A stretch of DNA of 5,873 nt from Akkermansia sp. Its GTDB lineage: Bacteria > Verrucomicrobiota > Verrucomicrobiia > Verrucomicrobiales > Akkermansiaceae. The position numbers and the translations under genes are program-made. A model generated the notes under the pieces. That model did no database searches. It was not told the origin of the DNA and saw only the letters and a list, made by a program, of their open reading frames with translations. The stretch is taken from NCBI GenBank assembly GCA_017555465.1, contig JAFZGH010000274.1, positions 1 to 5,873 of the forward strand, given 5' to 3'. This document shows, piece after piece, positions 1 through 5,630 of this stretch (the first letter of the stretch is position 1; every line of letters starts with the position of its first letter).

Positions 1-245
1 ACCTGCTGCACACCGGGTGTGCCGGAAAGCGCCGATTCCAAGGGGATGGAGACATACTGCTCCACCTCCTCGGCGGTAAGACCGGCGGCCTCGGTCTGAA
101 TAGTCACACGGGGCACAAACAACTCCGGGAACACGTCCACGGGCGTACGCATGATGCCCACCACGCTCAGCGCAGCCAGCACCAGGGTGATGATAATCAC
201 CGTGAGGCGGTTGTGCAGGCAGAATGATATGAGTTTTTCAAGCAT
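1..245 (-). CDS. HME-RND heavy-metal efflux pump, N-terminal part (runs off the window)
   Basis: This is the inner-membrane, proton-driven pump of a tripartite metal efflux system. Only the first 81 codons are present. The protein starts [18 protein letters not shown], a short cytoplasmic amphipathic start followed by TM1 (about residues 13-32, VIIITLVLAALSVVGI). The family-typical periplasmic entry follows: a TPVDVFPEL segment, then VTIQTEAAGLTAEEVEQYVS and IPLESALSGTPGVQQV. The xDVFPxL...TEAxGLxxEEVExxVxxPLE pattern is characteristic of CusA/CzcA-type (HME) RND pumps as opposed to HAE drug pumps. The ATG overlaps the adaptor stop in TGATG, and a good Shine-Dalgarno lies seven bases upstream. 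Substrate (Cu/Ag versus Zn/Co/Cd/Ni) cannot be told because the TM4 charged motif and the methionine/acidic sites lie outside the window. Family assignment is firm; the gene name is left open. Confidence 0.93.
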   Translation of the reverse strand, partial: MLEKLISFCLHNRLTVIIITLVLAALSVVGIMRTPVDVFPELFVPRVTIQTEAAGLTAEEVEQYVSIPLESALSGTPGVQQ

Positions 246-1984
246 CAGTGGTCCTCCCCTTCGTGGAACTTACCATCGGCGTGGAAATGACCGGCCTTCT
301 TCTGCTGGCTGCCATCTGCCGGCAGCAGGTAGCGCAGCTCATAACCGCCCTTCACCACCAGACGCTGCCCGGGCACCAGCCCCTTCACCGGGGTCATGCC
401 GCGGCGGCTGGTGCCGGCCTGCACCTTCACCTTAGCAAAGGTACCTTCCTTAATCTCCAGGAACACCACATCATCAATACCCACCTTCACAATGGCCGAA
501 TCCGGAATATTCACATAGCCCTTTTCGCCGCCGTCGGTGTAGAAATCCACACGGCAGAGCTGGCCGGGGCGGGCATCTGCCGGCAGCGCCGCCGGCGTAA
601 AGTAGAATGCGCGGGTCTGCTTCTCCTCATCCACCTGCTCAGCCATGCGCCAGGTGCCCTCCAGCACCGCATTGTCGCGGCCGGCCAGACGCGTGGCTCG
701 TATGGTGGTAAAGTCCGGTACATCGTTGCCGTACAGCGTACCCTCAATTTCCATGGCGGCCAGGTTGCTCATGGTCACCACAGCGGCGCCCTGCCCGCCC
801 CAGCTTCCCTGGGTAATGCCCACATTGCGCACTATGCCATCGTTATTGGCACGCACCACCAGCGTGGGCAGGCCGTTTTCGGGTTTAATTTCCGCCCCCA
901 TCACCAGGATGTTGAGCTTCGTGCGGGTCACTTCCAGCTCACGTTCCAGCTGGCGCTTCTCGGCATTCTTGAAATTAAGCTGTTCCTCCAGGTCACTGTT
1001 GGTCGTACCGGCAGCCTTGAGGCGGGCCAGTCGCTGACTTACCGAAGCGATTTCCTCGCTGCAGCGGGTAATGGCTGCTTCCTCCTTGCGGATATCAGCC
1101 ACCAACGCGCTCACCTCCGGGGAAACCACGGTATACAGGATATCACCCTTCTTCACCTCCTGTGCCGATTTCACATTCAGCGAAATGCGACCACCACAAG
1201 GCAGAGAATAGGTCTCCAGAGCATGACTAGGCACAAAGAGATGACCATAGAGACTGTGCGTCAATGCCAGACCGGCAGCGGGCACTTCCTCAATCTTCAT
1301 GGCAGAAATGTGGCGGGCATGGGCATCGGCCGTCACCAGCACCGGAGCATCGCCACCACCGCAGGAGCTGTGGTCATGCCCGGAGCAGCTTTCGCCATGC
1401 GCATGAGCGTGGTCATGAGCGCAGCCTTCGCCGTGCTCGTGCGAGTGCCCGGATTCTTCGGCAGCGTGGTCGTGCGTGCAGCCTTCGCCGTGCTCGTGGG
1501 CGTGCCCGGATTCCTCTGCAGCGTGGTCATGCGTGCAGCCTTCGCCGTGTTCGTGCTCATGCCCGGATTCTTCGGCAGCGTGGTCGTGCGTGCAGCCTTC
1601 GCCGTGCTCGTGGGCGTGACCGGATTCCTCGGCGGCGTGGTCATGCGTGCAGCCTTCGCCGTGTTCGTGCTTATGCCCGGCTTCTTCGGCAGCGTGGTCA
1701 TGCGTGCAGTCTTCGCCGTGTTCGTGCTCATGCCCGGCTTCTTCGGCAGCGTGATCATGCGTGCAGCCTTCGCCGTGTTCGTGCTCATGCCCGGCTTCTT
1801 CGGCAGCGTGATCATGCGTGCAGCCCTCGCCGTGCTCGTGGGCGTGTCCAGCTTCCTCAGCGGCGTGGTCGTGGGCGCAGCACGCGCCGTGTTCGTGCTG
1901 GTGTTCCTCTGCCGGGGCATCTGCCGCATACACAGCAGAGTAGGACAAAGCGGCTACAAAACCTAAAAAGAGATGCAGTTTCAT
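245..1984 (-). CDS. RND periplasmic adaptor (CusB/CzcB type) with giant His/Cys repeat domain
   Basis: This is the membrane fusion protein bridging the pump and the outer-membrane channel; 579 aa, well above the roughly 350-450 usual for the family. Residues 1-20 are a signal peptide ([20 protein letters not shown], cut before ADAP). Residues 25-208 are a His/Cys-rich insert: a degenerate unit at 25-43, eight 19-residue units (consensus E-A/[18 protein letters not shown]) from 44, then a tail with CSGHDHSSC. By my count it has 49 His and 12 Cys. The fusion-protein core follows: first lipoyl half at about 262-291 ([10 protein letters not shown]...[15 protein letters not shown]), an alpha-helical hairpin rich in Glu/Lys/Arg at about 292-362, the second lipoyl half ([20 protein letters not shown]), beta-barrel and membrane-proximal domains. 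It ends in a second His-rich tail, [15 protein letters not shown]. The start ATG directly follows the upstream TAA, with no Shine-Dalgarno, so translation is probably coupled. The core assignment is firm. Metal binding by the repeats is inferred from composition, and the metal is unknown. Confidence 0.93.
   Translation of the reverse strand: MKLHLFLGFVAALSYSAVYAADAPAEEHQHEHGACCAHDHAAEEAGHAHEHGEGCTHDHAAEEAGHEHEHGEGCTHDHAAEEAGHEHEHGEDCTHDHAAEEAGHKHEHGEGCTHDHAAEESGHAHEHGEGCTHDHAAEESGHEHEHGEGCTHDHAAEESGHAHEHGEGCTHDHAAEESGHSHEHGEGCAHDHAHAHGESCSGHDHSSCGGGDAPVLVTADAHARHISAMKIEEVPAAGLALTHSLYGHLFVPSHALETYSLPCGGRISLNVKSAQEVKKGDILYTVVSPEVSALVADIRKEEAAITRCSEEIASVSQRLARLKAAGTTNSDLEEQLNFKNAEKRQLERELEVTRTKLNILVMGAEIKPENGLPTLVVRANNDGIVRNVGITQGSWGGQGAAVVTMSNLAAMEIEGTLYGNDVPDFTTIRATRLAGRDNAVLEGTWRMAEQVDEEKQTRAFYFTPAALPADARPGQLCRVDFYTDGGEKGYVNIPDSAIVKVGIDDVVFLEIKEGTFAKVKVQAGTSRRGMTPVKGLVPGQRLVVKGGYELRYLLPADGSQQKKAGHFHADGKFHEGEDH
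253..259 (-). promoter_or_regulatory. Strong Shine-Dalgarno for the RND pump inside the end of the adaptor gene
   Basis: Read on the minus strand this is GGGGAGG, with seven bases between it and the pump ATG at 245. It is formed by the adaptor's final Glu-Gly-Glu-Asp codons. It stands out because the other starts in this window show no comparable motif. It supports the ATG at 245 and suggests that the pump is initiated independently as well as by coupling through the TGATG overlap. Confidence 0.75.
1409..1855 (-). repeat. 57-bp coding minisatellite, eight tandem units encoding a 19-aa His/Cys motif
   Basis: Eight in-frame units of 57 bp encode E-A/[18 protein letters not shown]. The last copy keeps 16 of 19 positions (CAHDH, then the sequence diverges). 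A ninth, degenerate unit ([19 protein letters not shown]) precedes them at 1856-1912. Position 5 of the unit reads A, E, E, K, A, E, A, S in protein order. Units 1-4 begin EAG and units 5-8 begin ESG, so the array has a block structure. Unit 3 has a single Gly-to-Asp change (GEDC). Units 2 and 3 are almost identical in DNA, as are units 5 and 7, which points to recent duplication or gene conversion. The five His and the Cys are kept in every one of the eight units. Confidence 0.95.
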
Positions 1985-3268
1985 TTACTTGGCAATACAA
2001 TCAGGGTTAAGATACTGGAGCTCCACCTGCGTGGAAAGCAATTTGGTGAGACAATCAATGTAATTCAGCCGGCGGAGGTAGGCCTCCTGGCGCGCATCAG
2101 CCACGGCAGGCAGCTTGGTTTCGCCAATGGCGTAGAGCTTTTCCTGCTGTTTCTCAGCAGCCGAGAGACGGGCAACGCGTTCCTGCTCTGCGCGGCAATG
2201 CTGCAGCAGAAGTTTCTGCATATCACCCAGCGACACACTGGTCTGCAGCAGGTCGCGCCATGCCAGCACAGCATCATATTCCTTGATGGCGCGGGTGGCT
2301 GTAGCCTGGGCAACGCCCTCCTTGTTGCGGTTCCAGATCGGCAGGTTCATGCCGATGCCGACACCTACCTTGCTGTCGCCCCCATCGTGTTCAAAACCGG
2401 GGCCGATTTCCAGCTCAGGATACTGCTTGCGGATTTCACGCTGCAGCTCAGCCTCGCTGGTATCGTGAGCCGCCATGGCAGCCTTGAGCGCCGGATGCTG
2501 CAGGAGCATCTGCATATCCGGCTGCGGCACGGCAGCTGGAATAGCAGCGGGCAGATGCCCATCCAACTCCACCTCTCGCTGGTCGGGGTGCAGGCCAAGC
2601 AGCTTCACCATCTCCAGGTGAGTCTGCAAGTGCTCCTGCTCCATTTCCTGCAATTCCTTCTGCCCGTCATTCAAACGGCGGCAGATGACCTGGAAATCAG
2701 CAAACTCCATTTCGCCCAATTCGTGCATGCGCTGGGCCTGGTTCTGTTCCTCAGCCAGCTGCTTGACGCGCGACTGCATGAGATGCAGCTTGGCGTGGGT
2801 GGACATCACGCTGAAACGCAGCGTATCCAGCTGCACAAGGTAGGCACGTTCTTTCGCCTGCATGGCAGCGTAATCCTCCTGCTTGTAGCACTCGGCCACC
2901 TTCTTGGCCAGCCCCGGCAGTCCAGTCACCGGCAGAGTAAGCGAAAGCCCCACCCCGCGGTTCGTCGCATCGGCCTCGCGCACCTGGCGGAGCTCTGCCG
3001 AAATGCCAGGGTCATTCCACAACCCGGCAAACTCGGCCACAGCCGTGCTGCGGGCATAATTCAGACGAGCCTGGTTCAACTCAGGGTTGAGCAACAGCCC
3101 GATTTCGTGCAGTTTGTTCAATGTCAGAGGAGTCTCTTCGCACATACGGGCGGAAAGCTGCTGCCACTCGGCCGTATCACGAGATAAATCAAGAGGTTTC
3201 GGAGAATAGAGCGTGCAGGAAACCAGCAACAAAGGCAGACAGCACACTATATGGAAGGGGTGTTTCAT
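1985..3268 (-). CDS. TolC/CusC-family outer-membrane efflux lipoprotein
   Basis: This is the outer-membrane channel of the tripartite metal efflux system; 427 aa, about the usual size. A lipoprotein signal ends in the lipobox LVSC (Cys18), so the mature N-terminus should be acylated and anchored to the outer membrane as in CusC. The first OEP repeat spans about residues 50-225: NPELNQARLNYARS, a beta-strand segment RGVGLSLTLPVTGLPG, then long helices rich in Gln/Glu. The second spans about 255-420: QHPALKAAMAAHD, strand YPELEIGPGFEHDGG, GVGIGMNLPIWNRNKEGVAQA, then long helices. The LPxxNRNxG stretch is a hallmark of metal-type outer-membrane factors. It is first in the operon, and its TAA is immediately followed by the adaptor ATG. 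No Shine-Dalgarno is visible before its ATG. The start is fixed by the signal peptide. Specificity cannot be read from this subunit. Confidence 0.92.
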   Translation of the reverse strand: MKHPFHIVCCLPLLLVSCTLYSPKPLDLSRDTAEWQQLSARMCEETPLTLNKLHEIGLLLNPELNQARLNYARSTAVAEFAGLWNDPGISAELRQVREADATNRGVGLSLTLPVTGLPGLAKKVAECYKQEDYAAMQAKERAYLVQLDTLRFSVMSTHAKLHLMQSRVKQLAEEQNQAQRMHELGEMEFADFQVICRRLNDGQKELQEMEQEHLQTHLEMVKLLGLHPDQREVELDGHLPAAIPAAVPQPDMQMLLQHPALKAAMAAHDTSEAELQREIRKQYPELEIGPGFEHDGGDSKVGVGIGMNLPIWNRNKEGVAQATATRAIKEYDAVLAWRDLLQTSVSLGDMQKLLLQHCRAEQERVARLSAAEKQQEKLYAIGETKLPAVADARQEAYLRRLNYIDCLTKLLSTQVELQYLNPDCIAK

Positions 3269-3281
3269 AAGATAAAATGCT

Positions 3282-3308
3282 CACGCGCGCATACATACGC
3301 GCGCTGTG
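3282..3308 (-). promoter_or_regulatory. GC-rich hairpin / alternating purine-pyrimidine tract in the efflux operon leader
   Basis: Positions 3282-3304 alternate purine and pyrimidine without a break for 23 bases. Two GCGCGC arms (3285-3290 and 3299-3304) flank an eight-base ATACATAC centre. With one bulged base (3305), CAC at 3282-3284 and GTG at 3306-3308 can extend the stem. The element sits between the candidate promoter and the start codon at 3268, at about the predicted transcript 5' end. It could be an RNA hairpin, a repressor operator or a Z-DNA-prone tract. The structure is seen in the sequence; any role is inferred. Confidence 0.55.
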
Positions 3309-3312
3309 TTGG

Positions 3313-3340
3313 TATATATTTACCCCCGAAGCCCTGACAA
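3313..3340 (-). promoter_or_regulatory. Candidate sigma70-type promoter of the metal efflux operon
   Basis: On the minus strand, TTGTCA (3340 to 3335, one mismatch to TTGACA) is followed after 16 bases by TATATA (3318 to 3313); TATACC at an 18-base spacing is an alternative -10. Transcription would start near 3306, giving a leader of about 38 bases before the outer-membrane factor ATG. The 3269-3457 gap holds only this promoter, the leader hairpin and the tRNA promoter. No regulator gene is present in the window. Confidence 0.5.
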
Positions 3341-3409
3341 GTAAAGCAAAAACTTACCATGCGACCTGGTAAACAGCCGCAATAGGCGTGTCAGCAACGC
3401 AGATAAATC

Positions 3410-3438
3410 TTGACACTACGGGGCACACAAGGCAGAAT
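3410..3438 (+). promoter_or_regulatory. Promoter of tRNA-Ser
   Basis: A perfect TTGACA (3410-3415) is followed after 17 bases by CAGAAT (3433-3438, four of six to TATAAT). The likely start is near 3445, about 13 bases before the mature tRNA. The stretch just after the -10 (GCCCCGCG) is GC-rich, like the discriminators of stringently controlled stable-RNA promoters. That regulatory reading is inferred. Confidence 0.65.
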
Positions 3439-3457
3439 ATGCCCCGCGAACACGCGT

Positions 3458-3545
3458 GGAGAGATGGCTGAGTTGGTCTAAGGCACTCGACTCGAAATCG
3501 AGCGTGGCAGAGATGTCACCGTGGGTTCGAATCCCACTCTCTCCG
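3458..3545 (+). tRNA. tRNA-Ser (anticodon CGA)
   Basis: An 88-nt class II tRNA that decodes UCG. The acceptor stem pairs GGAGAGA (3458-3464) with TCTCTCC (3538-3544), with G as discriminator at 3545. The anticodon arm is CTCGA-CTCGAAA-TCGAG, which places CGA at positions 34-36. The long variable arm pairs GTGGC with GTCAC around AGAGAT, as serine tRNAs require. The T arm is GTGGG-TTCGAAT-CCCAC. CCA is not encoded (GCTATC follows the stem), so the 3' end must be added by the nucleotidyltransferase. It is a single-gene unit with its own promoter and terminator. Confidence 0.97.
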
Positions 3546-3550
3546 CTATC

Positions 3551-3587
3551 AAAAGCCCAGGCAACACTGTTGTTGCCCGGGCTTTTT
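3551..3587 (+). terminator. Rho-independent terminator after tRNA-Ser
   Basis: A 16-base stem, AAAAGCCCAGGCAACA (3551-3566) against TGTTGCCCGGGCTTTT (3571-3586), has one A-C mismatch and a four-base loop and runs into a T tract. It begins six bases after the tRNA. The A tract on the left arm means it could also stop transcription on the other strand. Confidence 0.9.
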
Positions 3588-3636
3588 GCTTGCCAGCAGC
3601 CTATTCTCAGCGCAGACTGGTTGTGGATGCCATGCC

Positions 3637-3648
3637 TGCGCTAGCGCA
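3637..3648. repeat. Perfect 12-bp palindrome TGCGCTAGCGCA
   Basis: A perfect inverted repeat with no spacer lies 29 bases upstream of the -35 of the orphan membrane-protein gene. Nearby, ACTGGTT occurs twice (3615-3621 and 3648-3654). About one perfect 12-bp palindrome is expected by chance in a sequence this long, so a role as an operator is only a possibility. The rest of 3588-3677 shows nothing I recognise. Confidence 0.25.
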
Positions 3649-3677
3649 CTGGTTCAAAGATATGTAAAAAGCGATGA

Positions 3678-3706
3678 TTGACAAAACATCTGGTATCATG
3701 TAGGAT
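3678..3706 (+). promoter_or_regulatory. Promoter of the four-helix membrane protein gene
   Basis: A perfect TTGACA (3678-3683), a 17-base spacer and TAGGAT (3701-3706, four of six). Transcription should start near 3713, leaving a leader of about 20 bases. The AGGA at 3712-3715 is 17 bases from the ATG, too far for a normal Shine-Dalgarno. Confidence 0.65.
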
Positions 3707-3732
3707 GAGAGAGGAATCCCCACTGTTACCGC

Positions 3733-4263
3733 ATGAAATCCACCCTGCTCTTCATCTGCTCGCTGCTGTGCATTGCCTTTTTCTCGTGGCAACTTGTGGT
3801 CACCGGCGCCCCCCTTCCTCCCAGCGAAGAAGCTTTTTCCCAGGTCATTGATGCCAAGGCCGCAGAAGCCCTGCTGCTCAGCCAGCAACACTTCAACAGC
3901 GGGGTGGGCATCCTGAATCTCAGCCTGGCCGTGGCAGCCATGCTGGCGGCAGTGCTCAGTCTGTTTTTCTTACGCAGGCCACGGCCCTTGAAATGGTTCC
4001 GAGGCAGCCTGCTCACGGCCAATATCATTATTCTTATAACCTGTGCAGTGCTATTCCTGATTACCCTCATGGAAAGCATGCAGAGCACGCCTCAATGCCT
4101 CACTCTGGTGTGGCCATGGAAACATTCGTTCTGGGAAATCGCCATCAGCCATGTGCAGCAGGCTGCCATGTTCCTGAGTCTGTGCGGAGGCATGCTCAGC
4201 GGGGTGAACTGTGCGGCTTTCTACCTGTTCTACCGCCGCCGCGAGATGTACGGCGAGTATTAA
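3733..4263 (+). CDS. Uncharacterised four-helix integral membrane protein
   Basis: I do not recognise this 176-aa protein. Its hydrophobic segments suggest four transmembrane helices: about residues 4-24 (LLFICSLLCIAFFSW), 58-80 (LNLSLAVAAMLAAVLSLFFL), 92-114 (LLTANIIILITCAVLFLITLM) and 138-166 (AMFLSLCGGMLSG...FYLFY). The basic loop RRPRPLKWFR (81-90) and the basic C-terminus YRRR indicate that both termini and the middle loop are cytoplasmic. The two outer loops would be an acidic one (25-57, with SEEAF) and an aromatic one (WPWKHSFW). The first helix could instead be read as a signal peptide, but it lacks a clear cleavage site. It has its own promoter and is flanked by a tRNA unit and a convergent tatD gene, so context gives no function. 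Its stop overlaps the tatD stop. The length and hydrophobic pattern support a real gene. Confidence 0.8.
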   Translation: MKSTLLFICSLLCIAFFSWQLVVTGAPLPPSEEAFSQVIDAKAAEALLLSQQHFNSGVGILNLSLAVAAMLAAVLSLFFLRRPRPLKWFRGSLLTANIIILITCAVLFLITLMESMQSTPQCLTLVWPWKHSFWEIAISHVQQAAMFLSLCGGMLSGVNCAAFYLFYRRREMYGEY

Positions 4264-5072
4264 TCTGCCAGCGCCGGCAGACGGAAGAATCGGCGGGCAT
4301 TCGCCGTAGTGGCCGCGGCCACTTCGTCCAGCGTGATTCCACGCAGGGCTGCCAGTTTTTCCGCCACAAAGCGAGTGCGTCCGGGGATATTGAGTTTGCC
4401 ACGGTGCGGCTCCGGGGAGAGATAGGGGGAATCGGTCTCCACCATCACGCGGTCAAGCGGCGCCCAGGCGGCCACAGCCTGCACATCGCTGGTCTTTTTG
4501 AACGTGATGATACCGGTGAATGACACCATACCGTCCAGTTGTTCAAATACGGCATCGGCCTGTTCCTTACTGCCAATGAAGCAGTGGAACACAGGGCGTA
4601 CTTTCGGAAAATTGCGGGCAATGGCAAAGGCATCATCAAAGCAGGCGGTCCCCTCTTTATCCCGCGTGTGCAGCGAGATATTCAGCCCCAGTTCCTGTGC
4701 CAGCTGGAAATGCTTTTCCAGCAGCACACGCTGGCGGGCATGGTAAACAGCTTCATCCCAGCCCTCGGGAGCATCCCAGAAGTAATCCAGACCGGCTTCA
4801 CCTATGGCGGCCTGCGGATGCTGGCGGCACAGATTGGCCATGTACTCAAAATCCTCGTCACTTACATTGGTAACCTCGGAGGGATGGGCAGCCAGACAGG
4901 AAGTCACGAAATCCGGCATACGCCGGGCCAGTTCCAGCTGGGGCAGCCAGTCCTGCGGGTGGGTTCCCTGCGATATGCAATGCCCCACGCCCAGAGCGAG
5001 CGAATCAGCCCGCAGCTGTTCCAAATCATCATATTTTTCATGAACCAGGTGGCAATGCGTATCAATAATCAT
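4260..5072 (-). CDS. tatD: TatD-family metal-dependent hydrolase (putative DNase)
   Basis: A 270-aa TIM-barrel amidohydrolase of the TatD/YcfH/YjjV group. Members bind two divalent metals, and several are 3'-5' exonucleases acting in DNA repair or RNA turnover. The metal ligands are all visible: DTHCHL (His6, His8), GEAGLDY (Glu92), SLHTRD (His135), VFHCFIG (His163) and VETDSPYLSPEPHRGKLN (Asp214). Length matches the family. I chose the ATG at 5072 because family members begin MxxDxHCH. The frame stays open upstream to a TTG at 5117 that overlaps the Nudix stop, but the extra 15 residues resemble no family sequence. The Nudix gene lies 41 bases upstream on the same strand. A good promoter sits close enough to make this transcript leaderless. 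The symbol is by family; the exact paralogue (TatD, YcfH or YjjV) cannot be separated here. Confidence 0.92.
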   Translation of the reverse strand: MIIDTHCHLVHEKYDDLEQLRADSLALGVGHCISQGTHPQDWLPQLELARRMPDFVTSCLAAHPSEVTNVSDEDFEYMANLCRQHPQAAIGEAGLDYFWDAPEGWDEAVYHARQRVLLEKHFQLAQELGLNISLHTRDKEGTACFDDAFAIARNFPKVRPVFHCFIGSKEQADAVFEQLDGMVSFTGIITFKKTSDVQAVAAWAPLDRVMVETDSPYLSPEPHRGKLNIPGRTRFVAEKLAALRGITLDEVAAATTANARRFFRLPALAD

Positions 5073-5078
5073 GCGCAC

Positions 5079-5107
5079 CGTATACACCAGAGCCGCCGGA
5101 TTGTCAA
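5079..5107 (-). promoter_or_regulatory. Candidate promoter for tatD giving a leaderless transcript
   Basis: On the minus strand, a perfect TTGACA (5107 to 5102), exactly 17 bases, then TATACG (5084 to 5079, four of six). Only six bases separate the -10 from the ATG at 5072, so transcription would begin on or next to the start codon. No Shine-Dalgarno is present. The -35 falls in the gap just after the Nudix stop codon. Confidence 0.5.
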
Positions 5108-5113
5108 CGCAAA

Positions 5114-5620
5114 TCAACTCTGAGACTTCAGGAAATACAACCCGGTGTAAATACGCGGGTCCAGGGCAATCCCCTGCTCCACCTGCGCAGCCAGCCAGGC
5201 GTCAATGTCATCCAGCGGCGCTTCGCGCACGGTAATATCCTCGCTATCCACCCCGCCGCCGGCAGCCACGCGCCGCAAGCCGGTGGCCAGGAAAAAGGAG
5301 AGGCTCTCAGAAGTCAGCCCAGGCGAGGACGGCCCATGAAACAGGAAGGTCATTTCCGCAGCCTCATAACCGGTTTCCTCCAGCAGCTCGCGCCGGGCAG
5401 CAGCGGCATCGCACTCCGGCCCTTCATCGCCGCTCAACCCGGCGGGGAAACAGAGGCAGCGCTGGCCGATGGGCGGGCGGAATTCCTCCACCAGCAGCAC
5501 CTTCCGCTCCGGCGTGCATGCAAACACCATCACCGCACCCGTATTATTCACCCGCTCGCAGTATTCCCAGCGCCCCTCGCGCACCATATTGAGGAACTTT
5601 CCTTCGTATAACTTTTCCAT
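5114..5620 (-). CDS. Nudix hydrolase, ADP-ribose pyrophosphatase type
   Basis: A 168-aa Nudix protein, probably hydrolysing ADP-ribose or a similar nucleotide sugar to AMP plus sugar phosphate in the cytoplasm. The N-terminus (LYEGKFLNMVREGRWEYCER) is the beta-strand dimerisation region typical of the ADPRase subgroup, followed by VLLVEEFRPPIGQRCLCFPAG, where RPP and FPAG are subgroup signatures. The Nudix box spans residues 61-85, with catalytic RELLEETGY intact (Arg77, Glu78, Glu81, Glu82). The spacing between its first Gly (61) and Glu69 is seven residues instead of the usual five. SSPGLTSES (98-106) matches the conserved loop that carries a further catalytic Glu (Glu105). The start is chosen because the subgroup's conserved region begins at residue 4. 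A terminator lies 10 bases upstream of the ATG. Substrate is inferred from the subgroup only. Confidence 0.9.
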   Translation of the reverse strand: MEKLYEGKFLNMVREGRWEYCERVNNTGAVMVFACTPERKVLLVEEFRPPIGQRCLCFPAGLSGDEGPECDAAAARRELLEETGYEAAEMTFLFHGPSSPGLTSESLSFFLATGLRRVAAGGGVDSEDITVREAPLDDIDAWLAAQVEQGIALDPRIYTGLYFLKSQS

Positions 5621-5630
5621 AACGTATGAG

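Noticed and set aside
1409..1855. CRISPR array
   Set aside because: Direct repeats of regular period, but there are no unique spacers. The whole 57-bp unit repeats and is coding in frame.
248..1966. A 572-codon open frame on the plus strand opposite the adaptor gene
   Set aside because: It is in exact codon register with the adaptor, so it stays open simply because that gene avoids TTA, CTA and TCA codons. Its translation has no recognisable domain, and the real adaptor has signal peptide, lipoyl and tail motifs.
1264..2010. Arg/His-rich open frames across the repeat array in other frames on both strands
   Set aside because: The repeat has no stop in several frames, so the open frames are by-products of the 57-bp unit. 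They lack start signals and the reading matches nothing.
1973..3187. A 404-codon open frame on the plus strand opposite the TolC-like gene
   Set aside because: Same cause: the opposite strand in codon register with a GC-rich gene that avoids TTA, CTA and TCA. No family features.
3269..3457. Riboswitch upstream of the efflux operon
   Set aside because: The predicted leader is only about 38 bases and holds one simple hairpin, too short for known metal riboswitches such as NiCo or czcD types.
3607..3891. 94-codon minus-strand frame over the membrane-protein start and its promoter
   Set aside because: It overlaps a well-supported promoter and gene on the other strand and shows no motif of its own.
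5070..5117. 15-residue N-terminal extension of TatD from a TTG start
   Set aside because: The family begins at MxxDxHCH and the extension contains the candidate promoter, so the ATG at 5072 is preferred.
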